Of a stretch of 64,000 bases of DNA, positions 1-8,860 are shown piece after piece. The translations under genes were made by a program, and so were the position numbers. Origin of the DNA: CADEEN01 sp963706685 (lineage in GTDB: Bacteria > Pseudomonadota > Gammaproteobacteria > Burkholderiales > Burkholderiaceae_C); contig CAVPMY010000005.1 of the NCBI GenBank assembly GCA_963706685.1, forward strand, positions 953,648-1,017,647, given 5' to 3'. The first letter of the stretch is position 1, and each line of letters opens with the position of its first letter. Below the pieces are notes generated by a model. That model worked only from the letters and a program-made list of their open reading frames with translations. It ran no database searches and was not told the origin of the DNA.

Positions 1-24
1 GCTGTCGAACGACAGCGTATTCAT
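1..24 (-). CDS. Start of next gene of the MoxR/DUF58 operon (partial)
   Basis: Only eight codons (MNTLSFDS) are visible before the window ends. The ATG overlaps the TGA of the MxaA-like gene as ATGA, which is how the neighbouring genes are joined. By the order of mxaRSAC and other MoxR operons the product would be a von Willebrand A membrane protein (MxaC/BatA type), but this is inferred from position alone. Confidence 0.4.
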
Positions 25-974
25 CTCGCCGCCCCGCTCAGACCACGCCTGCCCGACTCCAGGCGCGTGCAGCGCAGGCTCAATGCATGCACGTCATCGA
101 GGGTCAGTGACGCGGCGGCCGTGCCCGCAAAAAACATCTGGCGCGAGGCGTTGAAGAAGGCATCGATCTCGGCCGCCGCTGAACGCAGGCCCGGCTGGGC
201 CTGGTACAGCGGCTCGAGCTGCTGCGCAAACACGGCGCGGCCGGCGGCGGCATCGAAGGCCGCGTGCTGGCGCGCCACGGCGCGGCGCAACAGGACATCG
301 CGTTGCGCAGCGTCGCGCTGGCGCCGGGCTTGCGAGCGCAGCGCGCTGACGTCGCGCCAGGCGGCGCGCAACGGTGCGTGCCGGCGCCAGAACGCCAACC
401 GCGGAAAGCGCCGCAACAGCAGCGGTGCAGCCAGCAGCAGGCCGAGCGCTGCGCACGCGGCCAGCCGCCAGGCGATGGGGGCGATCGGCTCGCGCCGCGG
501 CACGATGTCGGGCTGCATGGCCTCGAGGCCGGCGCGGGCGACGACGGTCTCGGCCGTCATCGGGCCGAGGTGGACCGGCCAGTCGTCGATGTCCACGCTT
601 TCGGCAGCGGCGCCGCCGGCCAGCGCCAACCGCAGCGGCGGCAGGACCGTCGTCGTCACCTTGGGCCCGACGTTGACGACCTGGTAGTTCAGCAGCAGCG
701 TCACCGCCGCGCCCGGCGCCGCGTTGTGCGGCGTCACGGACACCGAATGCAGATCGAGCCAGGCATCGACACGTCCCGGCCGCGGCAGCGCATTGGGCGC
801 CAGCGTGCGGCCAGCCGGCAAGACGATGTGCACCTGGCGCGCGATCAGGTCGCCGAGCACGTGGCCATAGGGGCGCGGCTCGTCGACGCGCACGCCGGCC
901 GGCTCGGCAGCCATCGCAGGCGCGACGGCGATGGCCAGCGCCACACCGATCGCCCACCCGCTCAACCTGCGCAT
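21..974 (-). CDS. MxaA-like exported membrane protein
   Basis: A 317-residue protein. The ATG at 974 is chosen because it opens a clear signal peptide (MRRLSGWAIGVALAIAVAP, cleavage after AMA); longer readings have no such start. The N-terminal half contains RPYGHVLGDLIARQ and a beta-rich domain, followed by one membrane helix near residues 165-185 and an Arg-rich cytoplasmic tail. This layout and the RPYG..GD motif recall MxaA, a factor needed for calcium insertion or maturation of methanol dehydrogenase. It lies 4 bp after the DUF58 gene and overlaps the next gene. The order MoxR-DUF58-this-next gene fits mxaRSAC. No methanol dehydrogenase gene is visible, so a general MoxR chaperone operon remains possible. 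Confidence 0.55.
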   Translation of the reverse strand: MRRLSGWAIGVALAIAVAPAMAAEPAGVRVDEPRPYGHVLGDLIARQVHIVLPAGRTLAPNALPRPGRVDAWLDLHSVSVTPHNAAPGAAVTLLLNYQVVNVGPKVTTTVLPPLRLALAGGAAAESVDIDDWPVHLGPMTAETVVARAGLEAMQPDIVPRREPIAPIAWRLAACAALGLLLAAPLLLRRFPRLAFWRRHAPLRAAWRDVSALRSQARRQRDAAQRDVLLRRAVARQHAAFDAAAGRAVFAQQLEPLYQAQPGLRSAAAEIDAFFNASRQMFFAGTAAASLTLDDVHALSLRCTRLESGRRGLSGAAR

Positions 975-978
975 GCGC

Positions 979-1860
979 TCACCCACGGGCCGCAAAATAG
1001 TCGCTGACCGCATCGGCATCGAAGGGTGCCGACAAGCGCAGGGCGACGCGACCATGGCGATCCAGGCAAGCCTCGATCGCCGCGCGGTGCGCGGCTTGCG
1101 CCGCGGCCCAGCGGCGCGCCAGGGCCGGCCGCATCCACAGCGTGCGCAGCGCGCCGGTCTCGGCGTCGCGCAGCTCGTGCAGGGCGTGCTGCGCAAACAC
1201 CCACGACCGGGCCTCGACCTGGGCCGCAGACGCCAGCCACACCGGCACCACGTCATGTTGCGACAGCGTGGCCAGGGCCTGGTCCAGAAGATCGGCTGCG
1301 AAACAGAAATCCGACATCAGAAAAATCAGCGACGGCTGTCGCGGCATCAGCGCGGCGGCAGCCAGCAGTGCGCCGGCGTGGCGGCCGTCGAAGACCGCGC
1401 GCTCGAGATGGGCCAGCGCCGCCGCGCCGGCGTGGCGCGAGCGCGAGGGCGGCGCGTGCAGCGCGGCCGGCAGCTCGTGCGAGAAGCCGGTGATGCCGAA
1501 GGCGTCACCGCGCCGCAGCGCCGAGTAGCGCAGCGCCTGCGCGAAGGCGCTCACCAGGCCCGCCTGCGCCGGGTCGGCCTGCATCGAGGCCGAGACGTCG
1601 ACCAGCAGCAGGGCCTGCAGGCTCGAGCGCTGGCGGTATTCGTGCGCCCACCACTGGCCGAACGGGTCGCGCATCGATGAGCGCAAGTCGAGCCGGCGTG
1701 GATCGCGAGCACGCATCAGCGGCACGCTGCCCGCCGCGTCGATGCCGGCGCCGCTGACACGGGCGCGGTGCGCGCCGGGCAGCAGCGAGCGCGCTGCGAA
1801 GTGAGCACGGTAGTGAAATTCGCGCAGTCGTTGAACGTCGCGATGCGCTTGCATCGTCAT
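979..1860 (-). CDS. DUF58 protein (MxaS-like)
   Basis: A 293-residue protein starting MTMQAHRDV; the ATG overlaps the MoxR stop as ATGA. It has the DUF58 layout: an RRLDLRSSMRDPFGQWW segment, then a von Willebrand-like core with a MIDAS-type start (LLVDVSASM) at about residue 110 and LIFLMSDF further on. DUF58 proteins pair with MoxR AAA ATPases and are thought to act in metal insertion or complex maturation; MxaS is the member in methanol oxidation operons. Translational coupling to the MoxR gene supports a shared function. The exact client protein is not shown by the sequence. Confidence 0.75.
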   Translation of the reverse strand: MTMQAHRDVQRLREFHYRAHFAARSLLPGAHRARVSGAGIDAAGSVPLMRARDPRRLDLRSSMRDPFGQWWAHEYRQRSSLQALLLVDVSASMQADPAQAGLVSAFAQALRYSALRRGDAFGITGFSHELPAALHAPPSRSRHAGAAALAHLERAVFDGRHAGALLAAAALMPRQPSLIFLMSDFCFAADLLDQALATLSQHDVVPVWLASAAQVEARSWVFAQHALHELRDAETGALRTLWMRPALARRWAAAQAAHRAAIEACLDRHGRVALRLSAPFDADAVSDYFAARG

Positions 1861-2882
1861 GGCGCAGCAACGGTATCGAGGATGCGCTGCACCAGTGCCG
1901 GTGCGATCTCCGCACGCTGCATCTCGTAGACCGGCGTGAAGTGGATGCGGTGCTGCAGCGCCGGCGCAAACACGGCCTGCACGTCTTCGGGCACGACGAA
2001 GCCACGGCCGTCGAGCCAGGCACGCACGCGCGCCGCGCGGGCCAGCATGCTCATGGCGCGCGGGCTCGCGCCCGCGGCCACCAGGCGCTGCATGTCCACG
2101 CCCGGCAGCTCGACGCCCACGGCCTGCGGCTCGCGTGTGGCCTGCCAGAGGCGGTGCAGGTACTGCTGCAGCGCCGGCGCGGCCTGCACCTGCTCCTGGA
2201 TCGCGGCGGCAACGCCGTTCAACTGCTCGTACGGTACGACGGCGCTTTGCACCTGCGCCACCAGCGCGTCGACATCGTGAAAGCGCGGGTCGATGAACAG
2301 CGCTCGTTGCACGTCGGGGTCGGTGGGCACTTCCAGCGTGACTTCGAACATGAAGCGGTCGCGTGCCGCGGCAGCCAGCTCGAAGGTCTCCTCGCGCTCG
2401 ACACGGTTGCGGTCGGCAAAGACCAGCAGGTGCGGCAGCGGGTGTTCGCGGTTGAAGGCATTGAGCGTGCGCTCGGCCATGGCGCGCAGCAGCAGCGATT
2501 GCACCTGCGGCCGCGTGCGGTTGATCTCGTTGAAGAAGAAGGTCGACAGCGCCGCACCCTGCTGCAGCAGCGGCCCGGCATCGACGCGCGGGCGGCCAGC
2601 CTCGTCGAGGTAGGTGTGGTAGATCAGGTCGGCCGGCATCATGTCGACCGTGCCTTCGACACGCGCGAAGCCGCCGCCGATGGCGCGCGCGAAGGCGCGC
2701 AGCAGCGTCGTCTTGCCGACACCGACATCGCCGTCGAGCAGCACATGGCCCCGCGCAAAGACGGCGATGTTGATCAGCCGGATCGCCGCCGCCTGCCCGA
2801 CCACGGCGCGCGCGACCTCGGCTTCGAGGGCCAGCGCCTGGCGCCGCCACGCGTCGAGCGATTGCACTGCCGTCCTGCTCAT
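1857..2882 (-). CDS. MoxR-family AAA+ ATPase (MxaR-like)
   Basis: A 341-residue AAA+ ATPase. Walker A is GDVGVGKT at about residues 50-57 and Walker B is TFFFNEINR at about 114-122, followed by RPQVQSLLLRAMAE, the MoxR-family helix. The FFNEINR form is like MxaR, where most MoxR proteins have an ADEINR form. MoxR ATPases act as chaperones with DUF58 and vWA partners, here encoded directly downstream with a four-base overlap. The gene is first in a run of at least four coupled minus-strand genes. Confidence 0.8.
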   Translation of the reverse strand: MSRTAVQSLDAWRRQALALEAEVARAVVGQAAAIRLINIAVFARGHVLLDGDVGVGKTTLLRAFARAIGGGFARVEGTVDMMPADLIYHTYLDEAGRPRVDAGPLLQQGAALSTFFFNEINRTRPQVQSLLLRAMAERTLNAFNREHPLPHLLVFADRNRVEREETFELAAAARDRFMFEVTLEVPTDPDVQRALFIDPRFHDVDALVAQVQSAVVPYEQLNGVAAAIQEQVQAAPALQQYLHRLWQATREPQAVGVELPGVDMQRLVAAGASPRAMSMLARAARVRAWLDGRGFVVPEDVQAVFAPALQHRIHFTPVYEMQRAEIAPALVQRILDTVAAP

Positions 2883-2929
2883 CGACGCTGCCTGTTGTTG
2901 AGAACAGCCGCGACTATCGCATCAACGCA

Positions 2930-3142
2930 TCAGAACACCATCTGCCACAGCGCCACGACGACATGGCCCCAGATGCCGACGTTGAAGCCGGCCAGGCCGA
3001 ACAGCTTGGCGAACTGCCAGAACATCCTGGCGCGGCGCATGCAGCCCTCTTCGCCGGTGGCGGCAAAGAGGATGACAAAGAACGCCGAGGGAATGAAGGT
3101 GCTGATCGTCAGCACCGCCATGGTCCAGTAGAAATACTTCAT
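2930..3142 (-). CDS. Small membrane protein
   Basis: A 70-residue protein beginning MKYFYWTMAVLTISTF with two predicted membrane helices (about residues 5-27 and 45-68) separated by a basic loop containing MRRARMF. It is not recognised by family. Codon choice is typical of the region and a GGAGGA ribosome site lies just upstream of the ATG. It is 10 bp downstream of another two-helix gene and 47 bp upstream of the MoxR gene, so the two small genes may be co-transcribed with lpxC. Confidence 0.6.
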   Translation of the reverse strand: MKYFYWTMAVLTISTFIPSAFFVILFAATGEEGCMRRARMFWQFAKLFGLAGFNVGIWGHVVVALWQMVF

Positions 3143-3152
3143 CGGCTCCTCC

Positions 3153-3338
3153 TCACAGCATCACCGCCAGCTTTTCGAGCACGATCAGGGCGGCGGTACC
3201 CAGGCCGGCAATCACTGTCCATTTGATGATGACCAGGCCACGCTGGCGCCATATCGGGTTGCCGGTGGCCACATAGATCGCAAAACTGACGAGGCCGGCG
3301 ACAAGGAGCAGGCCGAAGACCAGGCGCAGGATCAGCAT
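3153..3338 (-). CDS. Small membrane protein
   Basis: A 61-residue protein, almost entirely two hydrophobic helices (MLILRLVFGLLLVAGLVSF and a second at about 36-58) joined by a short polar loop with GNPIWRQRG. No function is recognised. It starts 12 bp after the lpxC stop on the same strand and is followed closely by a second two-helix protein. The helix layout and close spacing argue that it is a real gene despite its size. Confidence 0.6.
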   Translation of the reverse strand: MLILRLVFGLLLVAGLVSFAIYVATGNPIWRQRGLVIIKWTVIAGLGTAALIVLEKLAVML

Positions 3339-3350
3339 CTGCTTGGCTGG

Positions 3351-4286
3351 TCACCAGGCCGGTGCCAGCTCGGCAAAACCCGCCGGTGCATCACGTTCGT
3401 CATCGAAGGTGACGATGTCATAGGCCTCGCGATCGGCGAGCAGCTTGCGCAGCAGCTTGTTGTTCAGCGCATGACCGCTCTTGTAGGCGGTGTAGTGGGC
3501 CAGCATCGGCTTGCCGGCCACGTGCAGATCGCCAATGGCGTCGAGGATCTTGTGCTTGGCGAATTCGTCGTCATAGCGCAGGCCACCGGCATTGAGCACG
3601 CGCGTGTCGCCGAGCACGATGACGTTGTCCATGCTGCCGCCCAGCCCCAGGCCGTGGGCGCGCATGGCTTCGACGTCCTTCGAGAAACCGAAGGTGCGGG
3701 CGCGCGCGATGTCGCGCTTGTAGCGGCCCGAGCCCATGTCGAAGGACACGCGCTGGCCGCTGGCGGTGACGGCCGGGTGGTCGAATTCGATCTCGAAGGT
3801 CAGCACGTAGCCGTGGTGCGGCTCCAGCCGCGCCCACTTCAACGCCGCGCCCTCGCCTTCGCGGATTTCCAGCGTCTTGTTGACGCGGATGAAACGCTTG
3901 GGTGCGTTCTGCAGCGCGATGCCAGCGCTTTGCAGCAGGTAGACGAAGCTTGCCGCCGAGCCATCGAGCACCGGCACTTCCTCGCCGCTGATGTCGATGG
4001 CGAGGTTGTCCAGGCCCAGGCCGGCGCAGGCCGACAGCAAGTGTTCGATGGTCTGCACCTTGGGCGCGCCGGGGTCGCCGCCCGGGCTGATGGTGGTGGC
4101 CATGCGGGTGTCGCACACCGATTCGGCGGCAACGGCAATGCTCACCGGCTGCGGCAGGTCGACGCGGCGAAAGACGATGCCGCTGTCGGGCGGCGCCGGC
4201 TTGAAGGTCAGCTCGACCTTGTGTCCGCCATGCACGCCCAGTCCGACGGCGCGGGTGATGGTCTTGAGGCTGCGTTGGGCAAGCAT
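3351..4286 (-). CDS. lpxC: UDP-3-O-acyl-N-acetylglucosamine deacetylase LpxC
   Basis: This zinc enzyme removes the N-acetyl group of UDP-3-O-acyl-GlcNAc, the committed step of lipid A synthesis. The 311-residue product starts MLAQRSLKTI, the usual LpxC start and length; a longer in-frame extension is not conserved. Zinc ligands are visible as His in TIEHLLSA and as His and Asp in KHKILDAIGDL, and a catalytic His follows in KSGHALNNKL. It lies 65 bp after ftsZ at the end of the dcw cluster, its normal place in beta-proteobacteria. Confidence 0.96.
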   Translation of the reverse strand: MLAQRSLKTITRAVGLGVHGGHKVELTFKPAPPDSGIVFRRVDLPQPVSIAVAAESVCDTRMATTISPGGDPGAPKVQTIEHLLSACAGLGLDNLAIDISGEEVPVLDGSAASFVYLLQSAGIALQNAPKRFIRVNKTLEIREGEGAALKWARLEPHHGYVLTFEIEFDHPAVTASGQRVSFDMGSGRYKRDIARARTFGFSKDVEAMRAHGLGLGGSMDNVIVLGDTRVLNAGGLRYDDEFAKHKILDAIGDLHVAGKPMLAHYTAYKSGHALNNKLLRKLLADREAYDIVTFDDERDAPAGFAELAPAW

Positions 4287-4351
4287 GGCGAATTGTCCCG
4301 CAGCCGGGGCGCGGCTGCGGGACATCGCTTCAATCACCCCAAGCAGCGAGC

Positions 4352-5590
4352 TCAATCTGCCTGTTTGCGCAGGAAGGCCGGGATCTCGATCTCGTCCATG
4401 CCGTTGCTGGCCAACGCGTCGACCTTGGCTGCAGCCTGAGTGCGCGCGTTGCGCCACACGCTCGGCGTGGCCAGTTGGCTGTAGTCCTGGCCATTGCCTT
4501 GCTGCGCCGGCTGCTGCGGCTGCTGCTGTTGCGGCACCTGCTGCGGCTGGTGGCTCATGATCGGCAGGTTGTCGGTGCCGGTGCGCTGCACCGGTGCGCT
4601 GTGCACGACCTGGATCGGCGTGGCCTGCTTGCGGCTGGCCGGGGACAGGCCGGTGGCGATGACGGTCACGCGCAGCTGGTCGCCGAGCGTGTCGTCATAG
4701 GCGGTGCCGTAGATCACATGCGCGTCGTCGGCGGCGTAGCGGCGGATCGTGTTCATCGCATTGCGCGACTCGCTCAACTTGAAGTTGTTCTTCGACGCTG
4801 CGATCAGCACCAGCACCCCACGCGCGCCCGACAGGTCGATGCCTTCCAACAGCGGGCAGGCCACGGCCATCTCGGCGGCCTTGGTGGCGCGGTCCGGGCC
4901 GCCGGCCTGCGCCGTGCCCATCATCGCCTTGCCCGGCTCGCTCATCACGGTCTTGACGTCTTCGAAGTCGACGTTGACCAGGCCCGGCACGTGGATCACG
5001 TCGCTGATGCCGCCGACCGCGTTGCGCAGCACGTCATTCGCATGCGCGAAGGCGTCTTCCTGCGTCACGTCGTCGCCGAGCACTTCGAGCAGCTTCTCGT
5101 TCAAGACGACGATCAGCGAATCGACATTGGCTTCGAGTTCTGCGACGCCGATCTCGGCCGACTTCATGCGCCGCTTGCCTTCGAATTCGAATGGCTTGGT
5201 GACCACGCCGACTGTCAGGATGCCCATCTCCTTGGCCACGCGAGCGATCACCGGCGCCGCGCCGGTGCCGGTGCCGCCGCCCATGCCGGCGGTCAGGAAC
5301 AGCATGTGCGCACCGTCGATCGCTTCGCGGATGCGATCGATCGCTTCTTCGGCGGACATCTTGCCGGCCTCGGGTTTGGCGCCGGCGCCCAGGCCCGAGT
5401 GACCGAGCTGGATGACGTTGTGCGCGCTGCTGCGGTTCAAGGCCTGCGCGTCGGTGTTGGCACAGATGAATTCAACGCCTTGCACAGCGCGCGAAATCAT
5501 GTGCTCGACGGCGTTGCCGCCGCCGCCGCCCACGCCCATCACCTTGATGCGGGTGCCCAGTTCGAATTCCTCGATCATTTCGATCGCCAT
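4352..5590 (-). CDS. ftsZ: Cell division GTPase FtsZ
   Basis: Tubulin-like GTPase that forms the division ring. The 412-residue product begins MAIEMIEEFELGTRIKVMG. The nucleotide site shows GGGGGNAVEHM and the tubulin signature GGGTGTGAAP. The GTPase core ends near residue 320, followed by a Gln/Pro-rich linker (about 335-375) and the C-terminal anchoring peptide ending in EIEIPAFLRKQAD, which binds FtsA and ZipA. It is preceded by ftsA with an 88-bp spacer, which has room for an additional promoter. All key residues are present. Confidence 0.97.
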   Translation of the reverse strand: MAIEMIEEFELGTRIKVMGVGGGGGNAVEHMISRAVQGVEFICANTDAQALNRSSAHNVIQLGHSGLGAGAKPEAGKMSAEEAIDRIREAIDGAHMLFLTAGMGGGTGTGAAPVIARVAKEMGILTVGVVTKPFEFEGKRRMKSAEIGVAELEANVDSLIVVLNEKLLEVLGDDVTQEDAFAHANDVLRNAVGGISDVIHVPGLVNVDFEDVKTVMSEPGKAMMGTAQAGGPDRATKAAEMAVACPLLEGIDLSGARGVLVLIAASKNNFKLSESRNAMNTIRRYAADDAHVIYGTAYDDTLGDQLRVTVIATGLSPASRKQATPIQVVHSAPVQRTGTDNLPIMSHQPQQVPQQQQPQQPAQQGNGQDYSQLATPSVWRNARTQAAAKVDALASNGMDEIEIPAFLRKQAD

Positions 5591-5678
5591 GGTGTCTCTC
5601 CTTAAGTGAGTGAAGCAGTTGCCGTCCAAATACAAAAAACAATCAAACAACGAAAACCGAGCCTCGCCGGGCTCTCTA

Positions 5679-6911
5679 TCAAAAACTACCCAGGAACCAA
5701 TCCTTTGCGCGACCGACGAAGGTCTTGACCGACCCCGCCTGCGCCGCGGCCTTGTGCCCACGCAGCCGTGACAGCCGCGCCTCCTCGAGCAAACCCATCA
5801 CCGTGGCCGACCGCGGGTTGGCCACCATGTCGTGCAGTGCGCCGGGGTAGGTCGGGATGCCCCGCCGCACCGGCTTCAGGAAAATGTCTTCGCCCAGTTC
5901 GACCATGCCGGGCATCACCGCCGAGCCGCCGGTGATGACGATGCCCGAGGACAGCAGCTCCTCGTAGCCCGACTCGCGGATCACCTGGTGAACGAGCGAA
6001 TAGATCTCTTCGACGCGCGGCTCGATGACACCGGCCAGCGCCTGGCGCGACAACAGGCGCGGCGAGCGGTCGCCCAGTCCCGGCACTTCGAGGTTGTCGG
6101 CTGGATCGGCGATCAACTGCTTGGCCACGCCGTAGCTGACCTTGATCTCCTCGGCGTCCTTGGTCGGCGTGCGCAGCGCCATGGCGATGTCGCTGGTGAT
6201 GAGGTCACCGGCAATCGGAATCACTGCGGTGTGGCGGACCGAACCGGCGGTGTAGATCTGGACATCGGTCGTGCCGGCGCCGATATCGACCAGGGCCACG
6301 CCGAGTTCCTTCTCGTCGGTGGTCAGCACCGCGGCGCTCGAGGCACTCGGGTTCAACACCAGTTGATCGACTTCGAGGCCGCAGCGGCGCACGCACTTGA
6401 CGATGTTCTCGGCCGCGCTCTGCGCGCCGGTCACCAGGTGGACCTTGACTTCCAGCCGCCCGCCGCTCATGCCGATCGGCTCCTTGACCTCGTGGCCGTC
6501 GATCACGAACTCCTGCGGCTCGACGAGCAGCAGGCGCTGGTCGTTGGGGATGTTGATGGCCTTGGCGGTGTCGACGACGCGTGCGACGTCGGTCGGCGTC
6601 ACTTCCTTGTCGCGCACGATCACCATGCCGGTTGAGTTCTGGCCGCGGATGTGGCTGCCGGTGATGCCGGTGTAGACGCGCGTGATCTTGCAGTCGGCCA
6701 TCATCTCGGCTTCCTTGAGCGCCTGCTGGATTGACTGCACGGTGGCATCGATGTTGACCACGACGCCCCGCTTCAGACCATGCGCGGCTGCCGTGCCCAG
6801 ACCGGCGACGCGCAAGCCGCCCTCAGGCAGGACCTCGGCGACAACCGCCATCACCTTGGCCGTGCCGATGTCCAGGCCGACGATGAGATCCTTGAACTCT
6901 TTGGTTGCCAT
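5679..6911 (-). CDS. ftsA: Cell division protein FtsA
   Basis: Actin-like ATPase that tethers FtsZ to the membrane. The 410-residue product begins MATKEFKDLIVGLDIGTAKV, containing the phosphate-1 loop; phosphate-2 is seen in ALVDIGAGTTDV and the adenosine motif in GIVITGGSAVMPGM. The C-terminus ends in the amphipathic membrane-targeting helix KTFVGRAKDWFLGSF. The start is fixed by this standard N-terminus. It sits between ftsQ (22 bp away) and ftsZ, as expected. Confidence 0.97.
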   Translation of the reverse strand: MATKEFKDLIVGLDIGTAKVMAVVAEVLPEGGLRVAGLGTAAAHGLKRGVVVNIDATVQSIQQALKEAEMMADCKITRVYTGITGSHIRGQNSTGMVIVRDKEVTPTDVARVVDTAKAINIPNDQRLLLVEPQEFVIDGHEVKEPIGMSGGRLEVKVHLVTGAQSAAENIVKCVRRCGLEVDQLVLNPSASSAAVLTTDEKELGVALVDIGAGTTDVQIYTAGSVRHTAVIPIAGDLITSDIAMALRTPTKDAEEIKVSYGVAKQLIADPADNLEVPGLGDRSPRLLSRQALAGVIEPRVEEIYSLVHQVIRESGYEELLSSGIVITGGSAVMPGMVELGEDIFLKPVRRGIPTYPGALHDMVANPRSATVMGLLEEARLSRLRGHKAAAQAGSVKTFVGRAKDWFLGSF

Positions 6912-6933
6912 GCGCCCTCTTGCCTGTCTGCTC

Positions 6934-7755
6934 TTATCTCGCTGAACCGTTTTGCTGCGTGGCGGTGGAGACGCCCGCCAGGCGCAGCGCATAACCGTCG
7001 GGGTGACGCAAATCGGCCGCCACCAGCGCGCGTGGCTTGTCGCCGAAGCGCGAGTTGACCTGGGGCAGCGTGCGCACCAGACGGTCGACGCGCGCCACCA
7101 TGTCGTCGTCGCTGCCGCGGCCGAGTTCGATGCGGGCGCCGCCGGCCAGCTCGGCGCGCCACGACCCTCGGCTGGACAGGCGCAGCGTCTGCACCTGCTC
7201 ATCGATCGGCGCCAGCGCAGCGCTCAAGCGCTGGTACAGCTGCAGCATCTGTGCCGAGTACATGTCGGCGCCGGCCAGCGTCGGCAGTTCTTCATCGGCG
7301 ACATCGCCGACGTTGGCCTCGAAGACTTCGCCATGCGTGTTGAGCAGGCGTTCGTGGCGGCTGCCGTCGCCTTGCCACAGGGCTGCGGCCCGGTGCTCTT
7401 CGAGCGACACCGCCAAGCGGTTCGGCCAGACGCGCCGCACGACGGCGCGCCGCACCCAGGGTACCGACTCGAATGCCGCGCGCGTGGCATCGAGGTCGAT
7501 GCTGAAAAAGTTGCCGGACAGGCGCGGCAGGGCCACCGCGCGCACAGCGGCCACGTTGCTGCGCTGGAGTACGGCATCCAATGCAATCGCGCGCACGGTG
7601 AAGACCGGCGAGCGCGTGGCCCACTTCACCGTCTGCCAGCTCAAGGCAAGCACGACGCCGACAAAGATCAGCGAGGCCACGCCGTTCATCAGGCGCACGT
7701 CGAACGGCAGCACCTGCGCTGCAGCTTTGGCGGTGGGCCTGCGCGTCGTGGCCAT
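6934..7755 (-). CDS. ftsQ: Cell division protein FtsQ
   Basis: Bitopic divisome protein linking early and late components with FtsL and FtsB. The 273-residue product has a short cytoplasmic N-terminus, one membrane helix at about residues 27-45, then a POTRA domain (FTVRAIALDAVLQRSNVAAV) and the beta domain with PWVRRAVVRRVWPNRLAVSLEEHR, the FtsQ signature. It starts directly after the ddl stop, with no gap, in the standard dcw order. Confidence 0.95.
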   Translation of the reverse strand: MATTRRPTAKAAAQVLPFDVRLMNGVASLIFVGVVLALSWQTVKWATRSPVFTVRAIALDAVLQRSNVAAVRAVALPRLSGNFFSIDLDATRAAFESVPWVRRAVVRRVWPNRLAVSLEEHRAAALWQGDGSRHERLLNTHGEVFEANVGDVADEELPTLAGADMYSAQMLQLYQRLSAALAPIDEQVQTLRLSSRGSWRAELAGGARIELGRGSDDDMVARVDRLVRTLPQVNSRFGDKPRALVAADLRHPDGYALRLAGVSTATQQNGSAR

Positions 7756-8712
7756 TCAGTGCTGCCCGTCCAGTTGCGCCAGCGACAGGATCTCCACGCA
7801 CAGCGCCTCGTAGCCGATGCCGGCCGCCGCGGCCGACTTCGGCACCAGCGAGTGGCTCGTCATGCCCGGTGAGGTGTTGATCTCCAGCAGGTAGGGCTTG
7901 CGGTCGCCGGCGCGGACCATGAAGTCGGCGCGTGCCCAGCCGCGGCAGCCGATGGCCTGGAACGCAGCCACGGCCAGGCGCTGGACTTCCTGTTCTTCGG
8001 CGGCCGGCAGGCCGCTGGGCACGAGGTACTTCACGTCGTCGGTGAAGTACTTGTTCTGGTAGTCGTACTTGCCTTCGGGCGCGACGATCTTGACCACCGG
8101 CAGTGCGCGAGCGACCTCGCCCGTGCCGAGGATCGGGCAGGTCAGCTCGTCGCCGCTGATGAACTCTTCGATCAGCACCACGCTGTCGTACTTCATCGCC
8201 TCGGCCACCGCGCCCTGCATCTCGGAGTAGCCGGCGACCTTGATGACGCCGATCGACGATCCCTCGTGCGGCGCCTTGACGATCAGCGGCAGGCCGATGT
8301 CGTCGGGCACGGTACGCAGGCGTTCACGCGTCTGCTGCTGCGCATCGAGCGTGATCGAACGCGGCGTCGGCAGGCCGAGCGCCGACCAGACACGCTTGGT
8401 CATCACCTTGTCCATGCCGATGGCGCTGGCCATGACGCCGCTGCCGGTGTAGGGGATGCCGAGCAGTTCGAGCGCGCCCTGCACCGTGCCGTCTTCGCCG
8501 TGGCGGCCGTGCAGCGCGATGAAGCAGCGCGCAAAACCCTCGCCCTTGAGTTCCGCCAGGTCGCGCTCGGCCGGGTCGAACGCATGCGCGTCGATGCCCT
8601 GGCGCTGCAGCGCCTGCAGCACGCCGGTGCCGCTCATCAGCGAGACCTCGCGCTCGGCGCTGGCGCCGCCGAGGAGCACGGCCACCTTGCCGAAGTCCGT
8701 GCCAACGCTCAT
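7756..8712 (-). CDS. ddlB: D-alanine--D-alanine ligase
   Basis: ATP-grasp enzyme joining two D-Ala for the peptidoglycan stem. The 318-residue product starts MSVGTDFGKVAVLLGG; an extension upstream runs into a repeat and is rejected. Motifs include GGASAEREVSLMSG, LHGRHGEDGTVQG, GSGVMASAIGMDK and the metal-binding EINTSPGM near the C-terminus. It is adjacent to ftsQ. Its start codon abuts a duplicated 74-bp GC-rich unit, so translational coupling to the upstream gene seen elsewhere in the operon has been lost here. Confidence 0.95.
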   Translation of the reverse strand: MSVGTDFGKVAVLLGGASAEREVSLMSGTGVLQALQRQGIDAHAFDPAERDLAELKGEGFARCFIALHGRHGEDGTVQGALELLGIPYTGSGVMASAIGMDKVMTKRVWSALGLPTPRSITLDAQQQTRERLRTVPDDIGLPLIVKAPHEGSSIGVIKVAGYSEMQGAVAEAMKYDSVVLIEEFISGDELTCPILGTGEVARALPVVKIVAPEGKYDYQNKYFTDDVKYLVPSGLPAAEEQEVQRLAVAAFQAIGCRGWARADFMVRAGDRKPYLLEINTSPGMTSHSLVPKSAAAAGIGYEALCVEILSLAQLDGQH

Positions 8713-8713
8713 T

Positions 8714-8860
8714 GGTGCACCCTTCGGCTTTCGGCCTGTCCCGCCGAGCGGGAGCATTCGCACTTGGGGTGGCCCTGCGTGCTCATGGGTGCACCCTTCG
8801 GCCTTCGGCCTGTCCCGCCGAGCGGGAGCATTCGCACTTGGGGCGGCCCTGCGTGCTCAT
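8714..8860 (-). repeat. Two tandem copies of a 74-bp GC-rich unit before ddl
   Basis: Two nearly identical units with period 74 bp (first at about 8714-8787, second at about 8788-8860), differing at a few bases. On the minus strand each begins ATGAGCACGCAGGG and contains CTCCCGCTCGGCGGGACAGG and GGGTGCACC. The unit carries its own ATGAGC, so the stop of the preceding small ORF (TGA at 8857-8859) falls inside the repeat. The architecture resembles the unit upstream of murG. Confidence 0.85.
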
